From assembly GCF_000331305.1 (NCBI RefSeq), contig NZ_KB217478.1, positions 4,018,575 through 4,082,574 of the forward strand: 64,000 nucleotides of DNA, read 5' to 3'. The translations under genes and the position numbers were made by a program. This document shows, one piece after another, positions 8,709 to 17,232 of this stretch (position 1 is its first letter; each line of letters starts with the position of its first letter). Origin of the DNA: Calothrix sp. PCC 7103. GTDB lineage: Bacteria; Cyanobacteriota; Cyanobacteriia; Cyanobacteriales; Nostocaceae. Below the pieces are notes generated by a model that made no database searches, had not been told where the DNA came from, and saw nothing but the letters and a program-made list of their open reading frames with translations.

Positions 8709-9469
8709 TGCATTTTTTGATTAATGAGCTTTCCTTTATTGGCCAAGCCGAAAATGAGTATGAAGCTAACTTGCTAATGATGGTGCTTTTTGAATTGGTA
8801 AAAGCACTAAAACCTATTCAAGGCAGTAAACCAATTTCAACACATAGAATGTTTTTTAGCTGTGCCGTATCACCAGGGTTTACTGTTAAAGACTGGGCAC
8901 ACCAAAAATCACGGAATCCAAAAGAAAAAGATATTGGTTTGCTATTTTTAAAACTTACGACTAAAGGGCCATTTATTGATGAAGTCGAGGGGATACCAGA
9001 AGAATTAAATACTTGTTACAAATGTTATTTTAATGAAACGGATATCTCTAGTAGTTCATTAGCAACTGCTGCATTTTTAAATAGTAAAGGTGCTTTAGTT
9101 AGCTTACAAAATGCACCTGATTTCATGGTTGAAATTGTTCCAGTCAAATTTTATATAAACGGAGATACTTACGAATATATAAAACTTTCTAATTTAACTC
9201 ATGTAACTCAAGTTAGTAAGCTTCGTCGTCTCTATGTTCCCAGTCCTAAGCACGCTATTGGTGGTTGGGGTACTCCAATGGATTTGAGTGATGAAATCGC
9301 TCAAGCAGTCTTAGACAAAGGTCTTTTTGGACAAAGCAAACAAATTTATGGTTACTATAATGGAAAATTTTATGAATTCCAACCTGACAATGCAGGTGGT
9401 TATCATGGATACCCAGTTAATGAGAGTGAGGTTCCTTCTTCAGTTTCTAAACAACTCAAAAAAAGTTAA
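8708..9469 (+). CDS. Unknown protein, third gene of DUF262/DUF3696 operon, toxin-like C-terminus
   Basis: 253 residues, family not recognised. It starts within the stop codon of the ATPase gene (TAATG), so it is translated as part of the same operon. The N-terminal two thirds are mixed alpha/beta with no motif I can name. The C-terminal 60 residues contain YYNGKFYEFQPDN and GGYHGYPVNESEVPSSV, which resemble the compact C-terminal nuclease domains of polymorphic toxins, with conserved-looking Tyr, His, Asp and Glu. This resemblance is from memory and not proven. It has no signal peptide or membrane segment, so it should act in the cytosol. Inferred role: effector of the cassette, or a substrate of it. 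Confidence 0.6.
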   Translation: MHFLINELSFIGQAENEYEANLLMMVLFELVKALKPIQGSKPISTHRMFFSCAVSPGFTVKDWAHQKSRNPKEKDIGLLFLKLTTKGPFIDEVEGIPEELNTCYKCYFNETDISSSSLATAAFLNSKGALVSLQNAPDFMVEIVPVKFYINGDTYEYIKLSNLTHVTQVSKLRRLYVPSPKHAIGGWGTPMDLSDEIAQAVLDKGLFGQSKQIYGYYNGKFYEFQPDNAGGYHGYPVNESEVPSSVSKQLKKS

Positions 9470-9754
9470 ATTTAAAGAACGCGATAAAACACAAGAGCAA
9501 GCTTTAACAGAAGCAAGTTGTTTGCAAGATGAAGTAAACGATATACTATAAGAAGCAGCGAATAAGCTATATTTTACCCACTAATATGTGAAAGGCTAGG
9601 TAAGTAATTGCATCAATTTAAACAAGGTATGTGGGGCAAAAGTATTAGCAACAACGCTGAAATTATTTGTGAAGATAGGAAGCGCTAAGTTTTAGATTTT
9701 TTAACTAATAATAGCAACGTAACTTAAAGAACGATTTATGTGCGGAGTTTTTTT

Positions 9755-10764
9755 ATGATACATTCTTTATTATTAATAAATTTCAAAGTTTTTGAAGAAC
9801 AGCTTTTAAAGTTTCGTCCACTAACTGTACTATCAGGATTTAACAACATAGGTAAATCATCTGCATTACAATCGTTGTTATTATTAAGACAATCCTATCT
9901 GCAAGGAGTTTTAAGCGAGCCTTTGGCATTAAATGGTGATTTAGTATATATAGGAACAGCCCAAGAAGCACTTTTTAAACGAGCGGAAGAGCAATTTATT
10001 GATTTTGAACTTTTTGTAAACCATCAAGAAAAAAGCTGGCAATAGTGTTTTACATACGACTCAAAAGCTAATGTTTTAGAAACTAAAACGGCGCCTACAA
10101 TTTCAGAAATAGATAAATTTTGCCTATTCGGTAGTTCTTTTCACTATCTCCAAGCAGAAAGGATAGGTTTCTGCAAGATTCCTGATTCTGTAGTGCGCCA
10201 AAATTTTCAAATTGGAACAAAAGGTGAGTATACAGCACATTTTTTAAGTGTATTTGGAAACTGGGATATTAATAGAGTAAGTCTTGAGCGAAAAAATTAT
10301 TTGCAAGAAGTTAATACCGCTTGTGAATATTCTGAGCAAAGTACTCCGAACAAATTGTATCATCCCAGGCAAAATCACTTTGTTTGAAAGACCAAGTAGA
10401 AGCATGGATGAGCGAAATAAGTCCTGGAATCAAAATTTTTATCGTTTCAAATGAAGATATTGATTCAAACAGTCTACAATATTGTTTTGAAAATAAAAAT
10501 CATAACAGCAAAAAATATAACTCTACTAATGTAGGATTTGGCATTTCTTCCACTTTACCAATTGTTGTTGCGCTACTTGCGTCTCCTCCAGGTTCGTTAA
10601 TGATTATCGAACATCCAGAGGGACATTTACATCCTAGTGGATCGACTAAAATCGGTAAGTTAATAGCACTTGCAGCAAGTAGTGGAATTCAAGTAATTAT
10701 CGAAACTCATAGCGACCATATTTTAAATGGTATCCGTGTATCAGTACATGGAGGTTTAATTAAC
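9755..10764 (+). pseudogene. Decayed second copy of the DUF3696-type ATPase
   Basis: Clearly paralogous to the ATPase at 7602, from MIHSLLLINFKVFEEQ through Walker A (SGFNNIGKSS), SFHYLQAERIG, GEYTAHFL, DQVEAWMSEISPG and IIEHPEGHLHPSG to THSDHILNGIR. Two lesions are visible. An in-frame TAG after KSWQ (about 10043) replaces what was probably TGG. A one-base deletion in a C run at about 10364-10366 shifts the frame before QAKSLCLKDQVEAWM. Homology stops near 10764, before the DUF3696 tail, and runs directly into a Uma2-type fragment. The DUF262 and third-gene partners are absent from this copy. Confidence 0.85.
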
Positions 10765-11164
10765 GAAGTAGCAGAGTCTCAAAAAGCTGCCTTGGCATTA
10801 CCCGAACTGCGTTGTACATTTGGCGGCGCCACCGTAGTTCCTGATGTTGCTGTATTTCGATGGGGAACGCATACCCCGAACTGGGTCTGGAAGAATTGCC
10901 AACCGCTTTGATAGCCATCCTGACTGGGCAATAGAAATTCTCTCACCAGAGCAAAGCCAAACTAAAGTTCTCCGTAACCTGCTGCATTGCAGTAAAAACG
11001 GTACAGAACTAGGGTGGTTAATTCTTCCAGATGAAGACGGCATTTTTGTTGTACATCCTAACCAACGTGTTGAGCTACTAGAAAGAGCAGACATACTCCC
11101 CATTATTAGTAATATTGACCTATCTCTAACCGTCGAACAAATTTTTAACTGGCTAAATATTTAA
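10765..11164 (+). pseudogene. Uma2-family (DUF820) endonuclease remnant
   Basis: C-terminal part of a Uma2-type PD-(D/E)XK-like protein, a family highly multiplied in cyanobacteria. Visible are LPELRCTFGGATVVPDVAVFRW, then after a shift ERIPRTGSGRIANRF, HPDWAIEILSPEQSQTK and LTVEQIFNWL. An extra G in the GGGG run at 10862-10865 breaks the frame exactly between W and ERIP. The N-terminal third is missing: the fragment is joined in frame to the ATPase remnant. The joint marks a deletion or recombination between two formerly separate genes. Confidence 0.8.
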
Positions 11165-11327
11165 ATTTGAATTGCAATTGGCTAGCTCATAGATTTCGTG
11201 TCAGAGATATGCAACGTTACTTGCTCATTAAACGGTACAGAATTAGATATTTTCTCTTCCTTCAGCTATAAAACTCACTTCCTCGCTACATTTATCTTAA
11301 AAGTGGGAAGTCGTTTGGGTGTTTCTC

Positions 11328-12119
11328 ATGCTGCATCGCTGTACAGAACAAGGCTTAGTTTGTATTACTCAACCTCATCATGCTTGGCTTGCGGGAGAAT
11401 TAGCGCGCGCTTGGGGTAATGAACAATTTGGTAACTTTGCTCCTTTTGATGAAGTTTGTCTAGGCGCCTCTCTACATGATATAGGTTGGGTTACATGGGA
11501 GCAAAAGCCAACGCTAAACCCTGAAACTGGCTATCCTCATAAATTTACACAGTTGCCAACACAAGTACATATAGATATGTGGTCGAGTGCAAAACAGCTT
11601 GCACTTCCGTTTGGGAGATACGCAGCATTACTCGTCTCGTTGCATGGTACAGGATTGTATGAAAGGTTTAGTAACTGGCGAAACTCAAAAGAAGCAACAA
11701 CTATAGTGCAGGATTTTCTTAATCGCGAGTCAGCATTTCAAGAACAACTTATCAATATTCTCAACCAAGATGAATATTTTGCACCATATGCGGCGCCGTC
11801 CATTATCAAACGTAACCAACAACTTGTAGCAACGTGGGATAGTCTCTCAATAATTTTATGTCAAGGATTTACTGAGAAAGAACAAGTAGCAAAAGTTCCA
11901 ACAAGTGACGGAGAAGCTACACTCGAATTAACCTTACTAGAAAAAGAAGGTAATTGTAATCATATAGCAGTATCCCCTTGGGCATTTCAGCAAAGCGAAG
12001 TCAAACTCGTTTATGAAGGAAGACTTTTACCCCACACCTTTGATGACGAAGCAGCTATGCAAGATTATCTAAACAGGAATTGCTGGATAAGTTTAAGCAC
12101 TATATTGAAACCACTTTAA
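11328..12119 (+). CDS. DUF3891 family protein
   Basis: 263-residue protein of the DUF3891 family, function unknown. The N-terminal region carries TQPHHAWLAGELARAWGN and LGASLHDIGW, an HD-like arrangement of His and Asp that suggests a metal-dependent phosphohydrolase-type helix bundle. A further His lies in LLVSLHGTGLY. I chose the ATG at 11328 (MLHRCTEQGLVCITQPHH); a GTG at 11319 would add three residues. It stands alone on this strand between the Uma2 remnant and a convergent small membrane protein. The catalytic role is inference only. Confidence 0.8.
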   Translation: MLHRCTEQGLVCITQPHHAWLAGELARAWGNEQFGNFAPFDEVCLGASLHDIGWVTWEQKPTLNPETGYPHKFTQLPTQVHIDMWSSAKQLALPFGRYAALLVSLHGTGLYERFSNWRNSKEATTIVQDFLNRESAFQEQLINILNQDEYFAPYAAPSIIKRNQQLVATWDSLSIILCQGFTEKEQVAKVPTSDGEATLELTLLEKEGNCNHIAVSPWAFQQSEVKLVYEGRLLPHTFDDEAAMQDYLNRNCWISLSTILKPL

Positions 12120-12120
12120 T

Positions 12121-12147
12121 TTCTCTGTGAACTCTGCGCCTCTGTGT
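12121..12147. repeat. CACAGAG-type dispersed repeat
   Basis: Minus-orientation degenerate copy (TCTCTGTGAACTCTG, CCTCTGTG) directly after the DUF3891 stop. Same family as 6300-6327 and 55723-55750. Confidence 0.5.
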
Positions 12148-12163
12148 TTATTAATTTTTATTG

Positions 12164-12493
12164 TCATGGCAATATTTTAAATTTAATTTTACCTGTAGAG
12201 AGCATAGTATAACCAGCGCTAGCTGCAAAGAAAGATAATGCAAATGATATTAATGAAATGGGAGTAATGAAAATTGTACCGCTTGCAATAGCATAAGTGG
12301 CGCCACCAGCAATTAACAACCACCCATATTTACGATGTTGTTGCGCGTAAGTTAAAATCCATACTCCACATATGGTAAGAATAATTATGGGTAAGCTTTG
12401 AATTAAGTGTCCAGATAAAATGATGCTGCCTGCTAATACTTTCATGCCTGTAAGCATTAATACTAGCCCTGCAATTTTAATTATAAGTTTCAT
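12164..12493 (-). CDS. Small integral membrane protein, unknown
   Basis: 109 residues, starting MKLIIKIAGLVLML at 12493; a TTG at 12535 would extend it by 14 residues but seems less likely. Three to four hydrophobic segments fill almost the whole length, with short polar turns around QQHRKYG and the Lys-rich end GKIKFKILP. No family recognised and no conserved polar residues that suggest a channel or enzyme. It is convergent with the DUF3891 gene. Probably a real small membrane protein on the basis of its hydrophobic pattern. Confidence 0.6.
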   Translation of the reverse strand: MKLIIKIAGLVLMLTGMKVLAGSIILSGHLIQSLPIIILTICGVWILTYAQQHRKYGWLLIAGGATYAIASGTIFITPISLISFALSFFAASAGYTMLSTGKIKFKILP

Positions 12494-12836
12494 GTTTGTA
12501 TATACTAAAAACGACTTAAAGTTTACTTTTAACAAGCGTCACAATCTTTTAGATGCAAAGAAAGCGGGAAAACTGCGTTAACGTACCTCAGCATGACAGA
12601 AGTCTAGATTTTTCCAGTTTGGAGTATAGATAGCTGAAAGAGTGACAATTAAACTTATGTTTGATTTTTTAAATTATGCATTTACTCTTTCTTTGCGTAC
12701 TTTGCGTCCTTTGCGGTTTAATTTTAAATATGTGTTAATTATCAATTAAAGATGTTGGGTTGCGCGGCGCTCCACCCAACCTACAACATTTTTCATCTAA
12801 AATATATGTAACAAATTTCCTTCCCTCCACATAAAC
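12494..12836. other. Intergenic with dispersed repeats
   Basis: No gene seen. It contains a partial CTCAGCATGACA repeat near 12585, a TTTGCGTACTTTGCGTCC repeat of tandem TTTGCG units near 12690-12718, and a GTTGGGT/ACCCAAC hairpin at 12754-12780. The region separates the small membrane protein from the ATPase pair and should contain the promoter of the latter. Confidence 0.6.
12754..12780. repeat. GTTGGGT/ACCCAAC hairpin
   Basis: Seven-base perfect arms flank a GC-rich 13-base loop that includes GCGCGGCGC. This is a known style of intergenic hairpin in Nostocales genomes. It is not followed by a T tract. Confidence 0.55.
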
Positions 12837-14099
12837 ATGCCAAACCCTTACTATGTCGGTGGTCCAGTGCCTTTAGAGTATTTTTTTGGACGCGCGTCAG
12901 AAATTACAACAGCGTTTGACCAAATTTCTAAACGCGCGCATTTAGCAATATACGGTAGTCCTGGTATGGGAAAATCCTCTTTGCTCAGATACTTAGCGGC
13001 GCCTGAAATTTGGAAGAGACGAGGAAAGGACATATCAAAAGTATTTATTGTTTCACTTAGCTGTGCTGGTATTAGTCCGTTTACTCCTTCAGAGTTTTGG
13101 CGCGAAATTTTAAATCGTTTATACGATGATGCTAATGAAGCTTTACGAAGCGATATTGACCAGATATTGGACGATGAGCAAGTCGAAAAAGGAGATTTAC
13201 GACGTATTCTCAAAAAAATTGGACAGCAAGATAAGTTTTTATTACTCCTACTCGATGACTACGATGCGGCGTTGCGTACTAATGACCAGTACACCGAAGT
13301 CGAAATGCTGACTTTTTTGAGTGAGTTTCGCGACTTAGCGGTTCATAGCAACGAAGGTAGATACCTCTCTACTGTTGTCACTACTTTTCGGCGCCTCAAT
13401 GAACTCGGTCCCACTATCACACCCGGTGGTTCTCCGTGGTACAATCATTATTTATTTCGACTGCTGCGACCATTAACGACAAATGAAGTTAGTACCCAGT
13501 TGTTCGTTCAAATTTCTGGTTTATTTAGAGAAGGTGTTTTAAAGATTATTGATGGACACCCAGCTTTACTGCAAAATGCTGGTTATTTGCTGTATGAAAC
13601 CCTTGAAGCTGGACAAACTCCTAATATTGATATTTTTACACGAGACTTTGAAAGCGCTACAGAGCAGTATTTTCGGGATACTTGGAGATTTTCTACTGAT
13701 GAAGAACAAATTTTATTGATGTTAATCGCACTTTGTAATTTACAAGGTCGTTTGAATAGAAATACTCGTTATGGTTTGGGTGATGTTGACCTTGTTTTTA
13801 GTCAGCGCAGTCGAGAACTTGTTGACTTAGAAGAACGAGGTGTAATTCAGCATACAGTTTCTGAAGGCAAAACTGTTTATAGTTTTACTTCTTCGATGAT
13901 GGAGTGGTGGGTTATTCAAGAGATTCAAAATAGCAACGAAGAAAAACTACTAGCACGTGAGAGAGTTTTTCTCAATTTAATGAGTCGTGAACAAGCACAA
14001 AAAACACAGCAAGCTATTCGCTGGTTATGGCAAAATAAAGATATTGTTCAATCTGTAGTTATTACTGTTATTAAACAGTTTTTTGGCGCCCCCGCTTAG
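12837..14099 (+). CDS. STAND/Orc1-like AAA ATPase
   Basis: 420-residue P-loop NTPase. An N-terminal VGGPVPLEYFFGR box precedes the nucleotide-binding domain, as in Orc1/Cdc6-like and novel STAND ATPases. Walker A is GSPGMGKSS near residue 42; Walker B is LLLLLDDYD near residue 136. Residues 260-380 look like winged-helix material (DLEERGVIQHTVSEG, TVYSFTSSMMEWWV). No membrane segment or catalytic effector domain is fused. It is followed after 41 bp by a larger ATPase with the same FFFGRE-type box, so the pair is likely an operon. Cyanobacteria use such ATPases in signalling and conflict systems; the target here is unknown. Confidence 0.75.
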   Translation: MPNPYYVGGPVPLEYFFGRASEITTAFDQISKRAHLAIYGSPGMGKSSLLRYLAAPEIWKRRGKDISKVFIVSLSCAGISPFTPSEFWREILNRLYDDANEALRSDIDQILDDEQVEKGDLRRILKKIGQQDKFLLLLLDDYDAALRTNDQYTEVEMLTFLSEFRDLAVHSNEGRYLSTVVTTFRRLNELGPTITPGGSPWYNHYLFRLLRPLTTNEVSTQLFVQISGLFREGVLKIIDGHPALLQNAGYLLYETLEAGQTPNIDIFTRDFESATEQYFRDTWRFSTDEEQILLMLIALCNLQGRLNRNTRYGLGDVDLVFSQRSRELVDLEERGVIQHTVSEGKTVYSFTSSMMEWWVIQEIQNSNEEKLLARERVFLNLMSREQAQKTQQAIRWLWQNKDIVQSVVITVIKQFFGAPA

Positions 14100-14124
14100 T
14101 TAGATTTGCTGCTAAAATCAAAGT

Positions 14125-14132
14125 AGGGGAGG
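14125..14132 (+). promoter_or_regulatory. Strong ribosome binding site deciding the ATPase start
   Basis: An AGGGGAGG-type sequence lies 8-9 bases upstream of the ATG at 14141 and fixes the start there rather than at the TTG at 14135. Such a clear Shine-Dalgarno is uncommon among the other genes of this window. Confidence 0.6.
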
Positions 14133-14140
14133 TATTGCTG

Positions 14141-16969
14141 ATGGTGTTCTCTGCTACTGAGTACTCAGAAAATCCTTACATAATTGGGCGCCCAATTTAT
14201 GAACCAGAATTCTTTTTTGGGCGTGAAGAACTGTTTAATTTTATTAAGGATAATTTAAATCAGAAAGTACAGGTTATTTTGCTGCATGGTCAGCGGCGAA
14301 TTGGCAAGACTTCTGTTTTATCTCAGATTCCTAATTTTGTTTGTTTAGATAACTTTGAGTTTGTACTTTTATCGTTAGAAGGTAAAAGTCAAAAATTGTT
14401 ACATGAAGTTTTGTATGAATTAAGTGAAGATATTTTTGATTATTTTGATTTTACCAAAGAACAAGTAAAATTACCAACTAGAGAAGCACTAAAAGAGGAT
14501 AAATTAATATTTTTTGATGTTTTTTTACCTCAAGTTTATCAGGCACTTGGTAATAAAAATTTAGTACTTTTACTTGATGAGTTTGATGTTTTGGGTGACT
14601 CTCACTCAGATTCGGCGGTAACTCATTTTTTCCCTTTTTTACTATCGGTTATTCACAGGCAACCGCAGCTTTACATTATACCTGTAGTAGGGCGGCGCCT
14701 GGATGATATGCCAAACCTACTCTCGTTGTTTCGAGAGGCTCCTACTCAAGAAATTGGTTTACTCGATACAACGAATGCAGAACGTTTAATTACTAAACCA
14801 GCGAGTAGTAGTTTAATTTACGAACCAGATGCTATTAATGCCATTTTAGAATTATCAGCAGGACATCCTTATTTTACTCAGGTGTTATGTTTTGCGCTGT
14901 TTAGCCATGCTAGAGAAAAACAACAACCTCATATCACTCGCGCGGATGTATATAACATTATTAATCAAGCAATCGAAATTGGCGAAGCTGGATTAACATG
15001 GTTTAGAGATGGTCTACCAATACCAGAACGAGTTATTTTCTCTACGGTTGCAGAAATGCAGCAAGAAAAGTCTAAATCAGCTGTACTTCAAGGTACACCA
15101 TTAGCATTACTACAAAAACATGGAGTTATCGCTAACGAAGCATTACACAAAGCAGAAACTCGCTTACTTGAATGGAATTTCTTAAAAATTTTTGATGATG
15201 CTAGAATGCTACAAGCAAGTAGCTATGTAGTAACTGTTGAGTTAGTTCGTCGTTGGCTAATTAAACGTTGTCCATTACGTCGAGAAATATGGGAACTTGA
15301 AAAACTTGATGAGTCACTTGTTCATTCTATATACGAACAAGCCATTAAAGAGCGGCAAATTGGAGAATTATTAACCGCACTTGAATTATTCCAGCAGGTT
15401 TTAACGATAAATCCTAATCACTTTCATGCGCTGTTTGAACTAGCAGAGTTGTATTTTGATATTGGAGACTATTATCAAGCTGTAGAACTTTATACAAGGG
15501 CGCATAAAATTGACCCAGTGCGTAATCAAGAAGCTTTAGAGCGCGCGAAACAAAGTTATGCAAATCAAGGTAAACAGTATAATACATTTCGTGGCGCCAG
15601 TAGTAATACTCTTCACGAATCCAGCACTAGTTATAATATTCCTCGACTTGACCTTGAAAAATTTTATCAAGCTTTCAATCCAAGTAGACCTTTACTGCTA
15701 GATAATGCTTTAAACCAGAAATATTATGTTGATTTTGCGTCGGTACGTGGTGGTAAAATAGCGGAGTCTTTAGCACGCACAATTACGCGCATATCTCCAG
15801 AAGCGCCTACATGTCAGTTACTTACGGGTCATATTGGTTGTGGTAAGTCAACCGAACTGCTGCGTCTCAAAGCTGACTTAGAGCAGCAAAGCTTTCATGT
15901 CGTTTATTTTGAATCTAGCTATATATTAGATATGGTCGATGTCGATTTAATTGACATCTTGCTTGCCATTGTCGAACAAGTTGCTGAAAGTCTCAAAGCT
16001 ATCAACATTCGTTTCGAGTCTAACTACTTTACTAAGCTGTTTGGAGAAATCAATAATTTTCTGCAAACACCTCTCGACTTAGAACTAGAAGGATTATCTG
16101 CTGGTGCAGCTAAGATTACCGCGAAAACTAAGGAAAACCCTAATAGAAGACGACAACTGCGTGATTATCTAGAACCTCATACAGATAATATCCTGCAATT
16201 GCTCAATCAAGAACTTTCAAATATAAACACCCAGTTAAAAGCAAAAGGTAAAAAAGGACTAGTTGTTATTATCGATAACCTTGACCGATTAGATATTCAT
16301 ACTTTACCTTCTGGACGTTCGTTACCAGAACATATATTTCTCGACCACAGCGAAGAATTACGCCGTATCAATTGTCATATTGTATACACTGTACCGATGT
16401 CCTTGGTTTTATCGAATGACAATGCTTTGCTACAAAACCGTTTGGGAGGAGGAGTGGCGCCGCGCGTATTGTCTATGATACCAGTACGACATAGAAATGG
16501 AGAAATTAATAGTGTGGGACTAGCGCTAATGCGACAAGTCGTACTCGCACGTGCTTTTCCAGATGTGAGTCCAGATATGAGTCCTGTTGAAAGATTAAAG
16601 TTAATCAAGCAAATATTCGACTCACACTCAACCCTTGACAGGTTGTGTTTAATAAGTGGAGGTCACGTTCGAGATTTACTGGGACTTGTATTTGAATGCT
16701 TACGCGAACAAGACCCGCCCTTTGAGCGAGATACAGTAGAAGCAGTAATTCGACGCTATCGAGACTTTCGGGCAAATCCAATTGATTCTCAAGAATGGGA
16801 TTTAATATTTGAAGTTTTAGAAAAGCAACATATTAAAGATGATGTTAAATACCACACGCTATTAAATAGTCTGTTTATCTTCGAGTACCGCGACACAGAC
16901 GGTTCTTGGTTTGCAATTCATCCCATCTTGGCTGAAACAAAGCAATTTCAATCGTGGTTAGCTTCATAA
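14141..16969 (+). CDS. Double P-loop ATPase with TPR linker
   Basis: About 942 residues in three parts. First, a STAND-like ATPase: PEFFFGREE box, Walker A GQRRIGKTS near 50-58, Walker B LVLLLDEFD, then helical and winged-helix material to about 385. Second, two or three TPRs (LELFQQVLTINPNHFHAL, AVELYTRAHKIDP) near 400-470. Third, a second and different P-loop NTPase with Walker A TGHIGCGKS near 565 and Walker B LVVIIDNLDRLD, ending in EYRDTDGSWFAIHP. The ATG at 14141 has a strong AGGGGAGG ribosome site nine bases before it; a TTG six bases upstream is less likely. Two complete NTPase modules in one chain is unusual and suggests fusion of a sensor ATPase with a second switch. No enzyme effector domain is seen. 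Confidence 0.75.
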   Translation: MVFSATEYSENPYIIGRPIYEPEFFFGREELFNFIKDNLNQKVQVILLHGQRRIGKTSVLSQIPNFVCLDNFEFVLLSLEGKSQKLLHEVLYELSEDIFDYFDFTKEQVKLPTREALKEDKLIFFDVFLPQVYQALGNKNLVLLLDEFDVLGDSHSDSAVTHFFPFLLSVIHRQPQLYIIPVVGRRLDDMPNLLSLFREAPTQEIGLLDTTNAERLITKPASSSLIYEPDAINAILELSAGHPYFTQVLCFALFSHAREKQQPHITRADVYNIINQAIEIGEAGLTWFRDGLPIPERVIFSTVAEMQQEKSKSAVLQGTPLALLQKHGVIANEALHKAETRLLEWNFLKIFDDARMLQASSYVVTVELVRRWLIKRCPLRREIWELEKLDESLVHSIYEQAIKERQIGELLTALELFQQVLTINPNHFHALFELAELYFDIGDYYQAVELYTRAHKIDPVRNQEALERAKQSYANQGKQYNTFRGASSNTLHESSTSYNIPRLDLEKFYQAFNPSRPLLLDNALNQKYYVDFASVRGGKIAESLARTITRISPEAPTCQLLTGHIGCGKSTELLRLKADLEQQSFHVVYFESSYILDMVDVDLIDILLAIVEQVAESLKAINIRFESNYFTKLFGEINNFLQTPLDLELEGLSAGAAKITAKTKENPNRRRQLRDYLEPHTDNILQLLNQELSNINTQLKAKGKKGLVVIIDNLDRLDIHTLPSGRSLPEHIFLDHSEELRRINCHIVYTVPMSLVLSNDNALLQNRLGGGVAPRVLSMIPVRHRNGEINSVGLALMRQVVLARAFPDVSPDMSPVERLKLIKQIFDSHSTLDRLCLISGGHVRDLLGLVFECLREQDPPFERDTVEAVIRRYRDFRANPIDSQEWDLIFEVLEKQHIKDDVKYHTLLNSLFIFEYRDTDGSWFAIHPILAETKQFQSWLAS

Positions 16970-17232
16970 ATCTAAATAACTTTTAATCTTTCCTAGGGCT
17001 GATTATACCGTTCTATAGACTTATTTAAACTCATATTAGCTTCACTTCTAGAGTTAGAGGTATATATCAGTAGGAGTTGCTAATTTAGGAGTGTAATCAT
17101 TAATTGGTTCGTGTATATAACGCGAGCTAATTAAATTTGTTTAAAATTTAAAGAATAAAAAATTTATTCTCAGCAATCATTACTTTTAGTTGACATTTTG
17201 AATTTAATTTAGACATTCAGGAGAAGAACGCA

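Noticed and set aside
9327-9551. Reading frame extending past the third operon gene
   Set aside because: Most of it overlaps the confident gene in another frame; the last 27 codons show no homology I recognise.
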